Shown: piece after piece, positions 40,100-48,187 of the stretch
Layout of the letters: every line of letters starts with the position of its first letter
Position numbering within the stretch: position 1 is the stretch's first letter
NCBI GenBank assembly: GCA_030445275.1
Contig: JAUCSE010000093.1
Coordinates: 57,289-121,288 of the forward strand
Reading direction: 5' to 3'
From: Mucilaginibacter sp.
Lineage (GTDB): Bacteria; Bacteroidota; Bacteroidia; Sphingobacteriales; Sphingobacteriaceae
DNA length: 64,000 nt
Translations under genes and position numbers: made by a program
Notes under the pieces: model-generated
Told to the model about the DNA's origin: nothing
The model's database searches: none
The model's input: the letters and a program-made list of their open reading frames with translations, nothing else

Positions 40100-40145
40100 C
40101 AAAATTACACCGGTACAGTCCCCCGTCTTTACGGGAAACCGTAAA
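40100..40145 (-). promoter_or_regulatory. Regulon site A: -7 box TAATTTTG (minus) at 40100-40107 plus TTTACGG-GAAA-CCGTAAA at 40128-40145
   Basis: 7-bp perfect arms; the -7 box lies immediately upstream of the small ORF. Confidence 0.7.
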
Positions 40146-40430
40146 CGATGAACTATTTTCGAAAGACAAACTAGTCGTTGTTTGCGTTTTGTCTTAGGTG
40201 CACCTTTGTCTGAACAAAATGGGACCGGAAACGGGGCTGACGAGCAAGGAAATTCATTGCATGTGGCTGTTAGCGGAGTGAAAGAGGTGCTTTATGTCGT
40301 TGGTAACCGGGAATTATGGAAGTTGGCAGGAGCGTTTGGGACTTTGGCTCAGGCAATGCCTATTTAACAGGTATTGGCTCTTTTTTTATTTAACCTAAAA
40401 TTCTACTTTTACCCCCTTTAAAATATAACA

Positions 40431-40607
40431 ATGGAAAATTTTCAGAAATTAAAGGAATTGATTGTAGCAGCAGAGGCTGATGTTGCAAATTTTTATGACA
40501 AGGGTAATAAAGCCGCTGGAACGCGTGTGCGTAATGCGATGCAGACGTTAAAAGTATTGGCTACAGATATTCGTAAAGAAGTAACGGAGAAAAAGAACGC
40601 ACAATAA
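40431..40607 (+). CDS. Histone H1-like (Hc1-type) small DNA-binding protein, 58 aa
   Basis: Read by eye (below track cutoff): MENFQKLKELIVAAEADVANFYDKGNKAAGTRVRNAMQTLKVLATDIRKEVTEKKNAQ*. Confidence 0.85.
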   Translation: MENFQKLKELIVAAEADVANFYDKGNKAAGTRVRNAMQTLKVLATDIRKEVTEKKNAQ

Positions 40608-40626
40608 TTAAGAATTGTTTTGGGAT

Positions 40627-40649
40627 GGGCCCGGCGGGTAGCCGGGCCC
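40627..40649 (+). terminator. GC-rich hairpin GGGCCCGGC-GGGTA-GCCGGGCCC after the histone-like gene
   Basis: Perfect 9-bp arms, 20 bp after the stop. Confidence 0.75.
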
Positions 40650-40715
40650 TTGGTATTTATCCTAAGTGTCGTATTTGTTTGGCGTTTCTATAATGCCTCG
40701 GACCAAATCGATAGA

Positions 40716-41381
40716 TCAGATAATACCCATGTCCTTGCAGAAAGCGACGAGTTGCTCGTTCTTGGAAAACTCCAGCGTTTCCTTCATCAGGTTAAGCCGT
40801 TTTTCAACGCTACTCAAACCCGACGGCCGGATCTTGTTTTGCTGTAAATAGGTCGGGATGTCCTTTTGCAGCATGCCCTGAGCGAGCAGGTAAATGATCG
40901 TAATATCAAAATCGCTGAAATCGTAAGTATTTTTTTCTTTGATCGCCTGCCGGAGATGGGCAGGAAAATGTTGCTTATTATGATAAATAGATGCGATGGC
41001 GGATTTCAGCTCCTGCGCATCATAACGCGCTTTCCGCACAAAGCCATTGATATGTAATTCGTCAAAGAGCGGTTCGATCACCGCGGCTTTGTGCTCCGCG
41101 GAGAACACGAGTATCTTTAATTCAGGCTGTAAAGACCGTGCAGCCGTAATTAGCGCCGCCCCGCCGGTAACCTGTTGCAGGTTACTATCTTCCTCGAAAG
41201 AAAGGTCTGTGATCAACAGGTCATAAGGCTCCTTATTCCGAAGTCCTATTTGCAACTTCATCAAGGCGTCGTCACAATAATAGGCATATTGAGTATAGGC
41301 GATCCCCAGGTCCTCCAGGGTCTTGCGCACCGAAATACTGGCGCTTTCGTGATCTTCGGCAATTAATACGCTTTTAAACAT
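40716..41381 (-). CDS. Response regulator, LuxR/NarL-type
   Basis: SVLIAEDHESASISVRKTLEDLG; DLLITDLSF; KILVFSAEHK; C-terminal HTH-like DFDITIIYLLAQGMLQKDIPTYLQ. Confidence 0.85.
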   Translation of the reverse strand: MFKSVLIAEDHESASISVRKTLEDLGIAYTQYAYYCDDALMKLQIGLRNKEPYDLLITDLSFEEDSNLQQVTGGAALITAARSLQPELKILVFSAEHKAAVIEPLFDELHINGFVRKARYDAQELKSAIASIYHNKQHFPAHLRQAIKEKNTYDFSDFDITIIYLLAQGMLQKDIPTYLQQNKIRPSGLSSVEKRLNLMKETLEFSKNEQLVAFCKDMGII

Positions 41382-41391
41382 GATCTGGCTG

Positions 41392-43059
41392 TTAAGAAAC
41401 CGGGAACGAGATCAGTATCCTGAGTCCCTTTTTCCGGTTTGTTTCAAAAGTAATCGCCCCCTGAATATGATTTATACGGTTTCCCGTACTGGTAAGCCCA
41501 TTTTTATACTTAACTTCTTTGGGGAGGCCTATACCGTCATCGGTATAGTAAATATGGATCTGGTTACCTTTCCGCTCAAACCTGATCGCGACATTACTGG
41601 CCCCGCTATGTTTCCTCATATTGACCATCAGTTCCTGGAGCACATGCTCAATCTCATATTGCACCGGCATACTGACCCTATTCCACAATTCATTCCTGTT
41701 CCCGGCAAGCACCACCTTCGTGCGCTCCGTGGCAAAAGCCTTGAGCAAGCTCCCCAGTTTTTCGCCGAAATCAAGGGCTGGAAGTTCCGGTTGCTCATAG
41801 GAGATATCACGGGATTTTTCATACATATCCTCTATCCTGTCCAATAAACGCGTTTTATCGATACCCTCCTGGTTATCAATCTCCGTCATCATGCGGTACA
41901 AGCCGTTAGCCACGACATCATGAACCTTTTTCGAGGTTTTGAGCTGACTTTCCCGAATCTTGTTTTGGGCCTCCAAATCCAGACGCTGTTTTCTTTTCCT
42001 GTACCAGATAACCGAAATGACTGTTCCCGTCACCAGCAGGAAAAGTGTGCCGAAAAGGAAGACACGCTGCCGGGCGATCTGGTATCTTTTTTCGGTATTA
42101 TCTCGTTGAAGCTTCAGATTATCTGCTTTGCCTTTTTCCACATCATAGCGAATAAAGGCGAATTGATTCTTTGCGGCATTACGCGACGTCTGTACACTGT
42201 CATTGAGCTGCTGATAGCGATCAAAATATGATTTTGTAAACTGAGGCGGACCAAGCCGGATTAGTTTCTGCAGGGCTTCGAGCTGATCGTCAGGGCTGCT
42301 GAGGCGCCGGGCGACAGTATACATCTGGCTGGCATACGAAAAGGCAGAGTCCGGACGCTTTCGGGTGTAATAATCCGCCAGGTGGGCATAGCTGGCATTC
42401 TGTCCCCAGAAATCATTTTCCTTTTGACGGATACGAAGTGCTTTTAATAGCTCCGGGGCTGCGTTATAATCAGGATGATAAAGCCATTGGGTTCTTGCCA
42501 TATTGGATAATGTTCTGGCATACTCCTTTTCATTCTTCGTCTGTGAGATGATCACCCGGTAGAGTTTTAAGGCACTGACATAACTTCCCTTTTTTTCCAA
42601 AGCCAATGCCTTATTATTTAAGAAGATGAGTTTAAATGCTTCATTCCTGGAAAATTTAATCGCCAATTCATAGAAGGGAATAGCCGCCTCATAATTTTTC
42701 AGGTTGATACTGGTCAGGCCAAGTTCATTATAATCCGAGGAAAGACATGCCTGATCCTTTTCTTTTTTCTCATCCAGGAACCTCAGCGACATCGACAGAC
42801 TTTCCTGGCTCCCGAAATAGTCCCCGGCATCGGACTGGATAACAGCCATATTGTTATAGGCCATCGCGATTTGAAGACTGTCCCTGGAGCTGGCTACAAC
42901 CTTGTTGAAGTAATAATAGGCAGAGTCATTCTGCCGGTATAAAAAGGATTCCGCTTTTCGATAATCAGCTACTTTAACCAGGTGGCCGGGAGATGTTTTC
43001 GTTTGGCAGGAAAATAAGCCCAGCATCAAGACCGGTAAAAGAAATAATAGCTTTTTCAA
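41392..43059 (-). CDS. TPR-containing sensor histidine kinase (NarX/DesK-like HATPase)
   Basis: Lipobox LMLGLFSCQ; TPR-like repeats; one TM (VFLFGTLFLLVTGTVISVIWY); ESQLKTSKKVHDVVANGLYRMMTEI dimerisation His; IHIYYTDDGIGLPKEVKYKNGL. Confidence 0.9.
   Translation of the reverse strand: MKKLLFLLPVLMLGLFSCQTKTSPGHLVKVADYRKAESFLYRQNDSAYYYFNKVVASSRDSLQIAMAYNNMAVIQSDAGDYFGSQESLSMSLRFLDEKKEKDQACLSSDYNELGLTSINLKNYEAAIPFYELAIKFSRNEAFKLIFLNNKALALEKKGSYVSALKLYRVIISQTKNEKEYARTLSNMARTQWLYHPDYNAAPELLKALRIRQKENDFWGQNASYAHLADYYTRKRPDSAFSYASQMYTVARRLSSPDDQLEALQKLIRLGPPQFTKSYFDRYQQLNDSVQTSRNAAKNQFAFIRYDVEKGKADNLKLQRDNTEKRYQIARQRVFLFGTLFLLVTGTVISVIWYRKRKQRLDLEAQNKIRESQLKTSKKVHDVVANGLYRMMTEIDNQEGIDKTRLLDRIEDMYEKSRDISYEQPELPALDFGEKLGSLLKAFATERTKVVLAGNRNELWNRVSMPVQYEIEHVLQELMVNMRKHSGASNVAIRFERKGNQIHIYYTDDGIGLPKEVKYKNGLTSTGNRINHIQGAITFETNRKKGLRILISFPVS
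41445..41488 (-). promoter_or_regulatory. Regulon site E inside the kinase gene: -7 box TACTTTTG (minus) at 41445-41452 plus TACGG-TTTC-CCGTA at 41475-41488
   Basis: Same 23-bp -7-to-TACGG offset; positioned to transcribe the response regulator. Confidence 0.5.
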
Positions 43060-43135
43060 TAGTTAAATTTTTATTTAAAAATAAAGAATTAAAGCTATTA
43101 AATGCTGATGGAGTGGATGGTCTTTTCCAAAAAAA

Positions 43136-43161
43136 GTAAGGCAAGATCACTCTTGCCTTAC
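43136..43161 (-). terminator. Intrinsic terminator: GTAAGGCAAGA-TCAC-TCTTGCCTTAC, T-rich tail on the minus strand
   Basis: Perfect 11-bp stem, 4-nt loop, CTTTTTTT downstream on minus. Confidence 0.85.
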
Positions 43162-43177
43162 GGTGGTCCAGCTAACC

Positions 43178-43330
43178 TTATGGGGTAGGTGGCGTAATAC
43201 CCGGAGGAACATGTCCGCCCTCTCCACCGGTATCATCCAGGACAGTTATCGTAGTACCATGATTGTTTGCGTTATCTGCATGTTTCGGGCATGAGAATGC
43301 CAGAAAGAATGCCAAAAATAAATTGAACAT
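43178..43330 (-). CDS. 50-aa exported Gly/Pro-rich peptide upstream of the kinase
   Basis: Read by eye: MFNLFLAFFLAFSCPKHADNANNHGTTITVLDDTGGEGGHVPPGITPPTP*, followed by a terminator. Confidence 0.5.
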   Translation of the reverse strand: MFNLFLAFFLAFSCPKHADNANNHGTTITVLDDTGGEGGHVPPGITPPTP

Positions 43331-43367
43331 TTTCCAAAAATTTAAAAGGTGAGTAAATACTGCAGGT

Positions 43368-43390
43368 GCTCACGGAATCCGTCCGTGAGC
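43368..43390. terminator. Hairpin GCTCACGG-N7-CCGTGAGC
   Basis: Perfect 8-bp arms. Confidence 0.45.
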
Positions 43391-43600
43391 CGTGCTGCAA
43401 ACCAGGTAAGAAGCGCTTCTTACATTTTTGGGAAGTGTGAGCGTTGATTGCGGAAGCTGGTAACCGCTTCCCAAGCCAGATATCAGCTGCCGCTTTCTCC
43501 GCTCATTTGAAATCCGTTTTGTATATAGTTCCTGATAGCGAACCAGGATCTGAACTGATTTCGACAACAAACATACAAGGGCTAAATAGCTAATTAGCAA

Positions 43601-43669
43601 TGAATTCCGAAGATTCCGCCAATTCCGGCAGCCTTTCCGAACAGGCCTTGTGAATTCCGAAAATTCCGC
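43601..43669. repeat. Two 19-bp direct repeats TGAATTCCGAA(G/A)ATTCCGC, 50 bp apart
   Basis: 43601-43619 and 43651-43669 differ at one base; further ATTCCG/TTTCCG half-sites between them. Confidence 0.7.
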
Positions 43670-43696
43670 TTAATTTCACTTACAATCTTTTGCAAG

Positions 43697-44494
43697 ATGA
43701 CTGAAGAAGATAAAAAAAACCTAATCCTGAACTACCAAAACAAGAAGGCATCAGGTATGCTATCCTCTAATCTGATCAATCCAAGCCCCGGGAGACTGCG
43801 AGCCGAATGCCTGATCGTTTATGGGGAAAAAGGTACGCCTCGGGATGACGATACGCTCCGCTTGTTTTTTGAAACAAAAAGCGCGGAAGACGGCTACAAC
43901 ACGATCATAGCCAATGTGGACATTGATAAATTCAGGCCGCTGGTCTACCTTTTGAATGGCAGAAATAAAAACCCCCATGTCAAGCAATTTCAGCTGTTGG
44001 CTTGGCTGATCGGTTTTGAAACAGGGACTGATAACCTTTCCAGCGAAGAAAACCCGCCGAAGAAAAAGCAAATCGAAAAATTACGGCAAAAAATAACCGC
44101 CAAGCCGAAAATGGTCAGGAAAACTATTATTTCCTTAATCATCTTCAGCTTTGCGGGCATCGGGACTTTCCTGTTATTGAATAACGGAAATACGGAATGC
44201 ATGTACTGGACCGGCGACCATTACCAAGCCATTTCCTGTAACCAAAAAATAAGTGGTACCACTATATATGCCTTGGATACCCTCCAACTGAACCATTTCA
44301 AAAGGATTACCACACCCGACACCATTAAATCTTTGAGAGGTATCTGGTATTCGAAAATAGATAATGTGGTAGAATTCTATACCGCAGATGGCTTTCATCC
44401 AGTGCACACGGCAAGAAAACTAAAACCCCTGACCGATGGCATACGGGAAAAATATATCCTTAATAAAAACCCCTTACCTGCTGGAAATAACTAG
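43697..44494 (+). CDS. One-TM protein family (paralogue of 24435-25319)
   Basis: TM IISLIIFSFAGIGTFLLL; C-terminal MYWTGDHYQAISCN...TIKSLRGIWYSKIDNVVEFYTADGFHPVHTARKLKPLTDGI. Confidence 0.75.
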   Translation: MTEEDKKNLILNYQNKKASGMLSSNLINPSPGRLRAECLIVYGEKGTPRDDDTLRLFFETKSAEDGYNTIIANVDIDKFRPLVYLLNGRNKNPHVKQFQLLAWLIGFETGTDNLSSEENPPKKKQIEKLRQKITAKPKMVRKTIISLIIFSFAGIGTFLLLNNGNTECMYWTGDHYQAISCNQKISGTTIYALDTLQLNHFKRITTPDTIKSLRGIWYSKIDNVVEFYTADGFHPVHTARKLKPLTDGIREKYILNKNPLPAGNN

Positions 44495-44872
44495 CCTTTA
44501 ACTTTTGCGCCAGGGTAAATAATACCGACGCGCTGATTCTATTTTTGAAAAGTATATTGTCATAGGAGAATTGGTAATCTCCCAATAACCGGATCACAGA
44601 ATCACTTACCCTAATCGTTGGCGGTTTATAGAACAATCGGAATAATATCGCTTCTGGCTATGCTCCTGCAACAGTAGCGACAGTATTCCAACGAAATCAC
44701 TCTTGAAGAAATTAACGACCTTACCAAGTACTTACAGCCGTAACTGCTAAAAAAACAAAGCCCTCAACTTTCGCTGAAGGCTTTGTAATCCGTCTGGGAT
44801 TTAGCACTAGATAAGCTGCCCTCTAGGGCATAAACGCCCAAAAGCTTCTTGAGCCCTGCCCGAAACTTGATG
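44262..44872 (+). repeat. Left copy of a ~610-bp direct duplication (one-TM gene 3' end + terminator + Kelch-fragment end)
   Basis: Near-colinear with 49323-49946, including AAAGCCCTCAACTTTCGCTGAAGG(C/T)TTTGTA.TCCGTCTGGGATTTAGCAC. Confidence 0.85.
44750..44785 (+). terminator. Intrinsic terminator hairpin CAAAGCC..CTGAAGGCTTTG
   Basis: 7-bp perfect outer stem plus partial inner stem; duplicated near 49835. Confidence 0.6.
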
Positions 44873-45240
44873 TAGAGTATTTATATCCCAAAAAACATAA
44901 CCGATATTATTGACGCTGGTGGCTGTCGCACCATACCCAAAGGAATCTAAAATGCGCTTTTTCTTTATCCAACTATTGATCGCAGGATCATATTCATATA
45001 CGTAGGCTGATATACCTTCTACCGCATCATAAACACCGCCACCAATATAGCCCTTACCGTTTAATATAAATCGTGATGCCCCCTTGTTACCTGAAGGGAT
45101 CTATCTGAGCCTGATCTTCTTGATAAGCCCGTCATTGATTCCTATGGCACATCTGCTGGCATGATCTAATTGAATGCTATTGATCCCGCTCACGAGGACA
45201 TCGGGTATTGGTCGTACATCAATTATCTTCTCTTTCCCAT
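44810..45240 (-). pseudogene. Kelch-repeat-like protein fragment
   Basis: Minus-strand GYIGGGVYDAVEGISAYVYEYDPAINSWIKKKRILDSFGYGATATSVNNIGYVF. Confidence 0.6.
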
Positions 45241-45422
45241 TTTTTAGTTATATGATATCTTTCTGATCACCGAATAGCCGGCAATATTCCGGAGATAACG
45301 GGAAATAGAACTGGGAGTGCCTGTAAACTTGAAATTATAGGAGCTTTTCTCATCCAGGCTATAACCGGGATTGTTGTTGGTCATTATTTCCTTTTTGAGT
45401 CCAGCTAATACTAGCTGTCCGC

Positions 45423-46346
45423 TCAATTTAACGTATAGCCATGATTCGTATTAATGGGGGATTCCGGCACTGGCTGTCCTGATATTTCCAAAAGGGTCGT
45501 TTCTATCATGAAGGTCATCGCATTCAACGCCAGGTCGTTTGATTCCAGGCCAAAGGGCTCTTCTATTTCATCTGCAATGGCTTCCAGCGCTACAAAAGTA
45601 TAAGCGATGAAAGTAACGATGAGCGGCGTAAACCAGCCAAGGCTGTCTACAAAACCAAAAGGAAGTAAAAAGCAATAAACATAAACCGTACGGTGCAACA
45701 GCACTCGGTAAGTATACGGGATCGGTGTGGAAGCGACCCTTTCGCATCCGCCGATAATATCCGATAATTTGCCCAGGTTGTCATCGAAAGCCACCTGAAT
45801 AATGGAATCCATTCTGTTTTCATCCCTTGATTCCTTGATCCAAAGTCCCATTTCCTTCATTAACATCACGGGTTTGAAAATTGCTCCACTGATCTTGGTA
45901 ACCAATGCCTCAGGCAGCCTTTTTCGTAGGTCTTCCAGCGCGTCAGTTTGTCTCAGTTGATGTTTAAGCGCATAAACGAAGCTGATCAGGTAGTTGATAA
46001 ATAATGTGGTTTCTTTACTATCAGGAGGATAGCCACTTAATACAATCGCCTGCCGCGCTAATGAACGGGTATCATTCAATAAAGCCCCCCAAAGTTTTCT
46101 TGCTTCCCAGAACCTGTCGTAACTGGCATTGTTTCTGAAGCCGAGAAAAAGCGCCAGCGCAATACCAAATAAGGTAAAAGGTGCCGGATTAAGTGGAATC
46201 TTAAAATGGAATACGGTTCCCTTTAAAAACACGATGCTAACCGAAAGTATGAAAAGAAGGATCAGTCGCGGTAAAATCTTGGGCAATACTGATCCATCCC
46301 ATATAAACAACATTCTAAACCAATTTTCATTCTTTCTGACAATCAT
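45423..46346 (-). CDS. Bestrophin-family channel
   Basis: NWFRMLFIWDGSVLPKILPRL; PFTLFGIALALFLGFRNNASYDRFWEARKLWGALLNDTRSLARQ. Confidence 0.92.
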   Translation of the reverse strand: MIVRKNENWFRMLFIWDGSVLPKILPRLILLFILSVSIVFLKGTVFHFKIPLNPAPFTLFGIALALFLGFRNNASYDRFWEARKLWGALLNDTRSLARQAIVLSGYPPDSKETTLFINYLISFVYALKHQLRQTDALEDLRKRLPEALVTKISGAIFKPVMLMKEMGLWIKESRDENRMDSIIQVAFDDNLGKLSDIIGGCERVASTPIPYTYRVLLHRTVYVYCFLLPFGFVDSLGWFTPLIVTFIAYTFVALEAIADEIEEPFGLESNDLALNAMTFMIETTLLEISGQPVPESPINTNHGYTLN

Positions 46347-46773
46347 ATAAAATCATTTACCAATTTACATATATATCAAATTTGCTAGAGTTTTTCTATG
46401 GGTTAATATATTTAATCTGTTATTATGTGTTGTGAGCTTTTTTGAAAATTGGGCTTATTATTCTATTGTATTGAAAATCAGTTTATTGTTTGATTTTATA
46501 ACTTTAAAGAATTATATATTAGAACCATATTACACCTAAACAATTTTCACGTGAAAGCACTCAAAATCTTACTTCTGGTCTTCGCCATTCTCATTGCACA
46601 TAAATCATACTCCCAATCTGTTGACGAGATTTTACGAAATGCAAAAGTCCTGCGGCAGGACGACAAAATCTTTATTGAACCTGAAAAGTGGCTTTTTAAG
46701 CCTTAAAACACTGGATAAAAGGCGGTATTGGGATGAGGACGATGGTGGCGGGCACATTCATGGGGGATTTCAC

Positions 46774-46806
46774 GATATACCGTACGCAAAATGCGTACGG
46801 TATATC
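46774..46806. repeat. 33-bp palindrome GATATACCGTACGCA-AAA-TGCGTACGGTATATC
   Basis: Perfect 15-bp arms with AAA loop at the start of the wzy-like fragment. Confidence 0.9.
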
Positions 46807-47065
46807 TTTCTCCAATTTTTATACTGCCTTGACATCAGGATTCAAGGAGCCGATCATTATCGGCGTTTTGGTATTAGGCATCTTTTATATCCGGTCTATA
46901 AAAGATGGTGTTGATTATTTTTACACCAATTTTATTGGGCTTGTTTTTCCTGCTCCCTACCTATGCACGCGTATTCAGGGAAAATGCCTGGACAGGCAAC
47001 ACTTCCCCGCAAGATGCAACTCAACTGGCACTCCACGCAATCATTGCCCGGGACGATCGCCAAAT
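46800..47065 (+). pseudogene. Internal ~260-bp fragment of the Wzy-like gene (copy of ~15815-16070)
   Basis: High nucleotide identity (ATCAGGATTCAAGGAGCCGATCATTATC.GCGTTTTGGTATTAGGCATC...), with frameshifts. Confidence 0.9.
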
Positions 47066-47247
47066 ATCAGTTATTCAAAGAATGAAAGCAAATCACAACC
47101 AGGTGATGATCGATTGTTCATCGTTGGATATTCAATTGAAGAAGGAAGTTGAGGTGAAGTAAGTTTTTTTTACGAGCTTTTAACGGTGAGTTTATTAAAC
47201 AGTTTAATCAGGTTATTTATAGCTTTAAAAATTATTGGCTATAACCA

Positions 47248-48171
47248 TTAAAAAGGCTTATTTATATCATTTGGGTCATAAGCTGAATTATAGGTAACGT
47301 TAAAACCGCTGCTGCCTCCAGAATTGGTAAATACGTTCCCGGTTAAAGTAGTTATGGTATTGCGCTGCAACATTATATTAGGAATAGTTTTCATATAAAG
47401 AGTTGTACTGTTGATATCCTTAACTTTTATAACTATCGTTACCGGAGAAGCAGTATTTAATAACGGGGATAGTGGCCCAAGAACATGGTTGGTAGTTCCG
47501 ATTAAATTAGCAGTTACAGGAAGATAAACGCTGGGGTTGTAGGTAGAATTAAGAACCACGGATGAGGTATTATCCAAATAAGAATAATATGAATGTAAAT
47601 TAGATATGTCTAAAGTTATATTATTTACTCCTGCAGGAATAGCGTCCTTAATAATTACTTGTAATTTTGAAGTTAATCGTTGCAGTGTAACATCCTGTTG
47701 TAAAGGTTGGGTTCCAACCACAAGGCTTATCTTTTGATAATATGTATCTTGAAACCCTTGGCTGTCAGTAGAACCCGGAGGTGTGTAATGAAAAGTTGCA
47801 CCATCGTCTACAAACTGATCTGTGTCGGTTATCCCTAAAAAAACCACGGTGTAATTGCCCGATGTCAGGCTGTCTTTAACAGTTCCAAAATTAGGTTGTC
47901 CTTTGAGTATCTTTACAGTTTTTTTTAGCGCGTTATTAGAATCGTATATTTTGTAAAGCAACGCTAAAACATTACTCTGATCAGGAGTTACAACGGCGTT
48001 TACTTTAGTTTTTGCACGCTGATCTATAGCTACATTTTGTTGCGTAAAGTTGCTTATGTTAAAAGTAACCGGATATAATTTACCGGCAGGGTTTGTTTTT
48101 GTATGGTTGTCTTTTTTGCATGATAATATTACAATGCTCAATAAGGCGAAGCAGACTAAAGCTTTTTTCAT
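47248..48171 (-). CDS. Lipoprotein, tandem paralogue (possibly fimbrillin/FimB-like)
   Basis: MKKALVCFALLSIVILSCKKD lipobox; KLYPVTFNISNFTQ; LTSKLQVIIKDAIPAGVNNITLDI. Confidence 0.7.
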   Translation of the reverse strand: MKKALVCFALLSIVILSCKKDNHTKTNPAGKLYPVTFNISNFTQQNVAIDQRAKTKVNAVVTPDQSNVLALLYKIYDSNNALKKTVKILKGQPNFGTVKDSLTSGNYTVVFLGITDTDQFVDDGATFHYTPPGSTDSQGFQDTYYQKISLVVGTQPLQQDVTLQRLTSKLQVIIKDAIPAGVNNITLDISNLHSYYSYLDNTSSVVLNSTYNPSVYLPVTANLIGTTNHVLGPLSPLLNTASPVTIVIKVKDINSTTLYMKTIPNIMLQRNTITTLTGNVFTNSGGSSGFNVTYNSAYDPNDINKPF

Positions 48172-48187
48172 TTGGATAGGTTTAAAA

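Noticed and set aside
46594-47162. Three overlapping + ORFs as genuine genes
   Set aside because: They are frames of a frameshifted duplicate of the Wzy-like gene joined to a truncated secreted-protein start.
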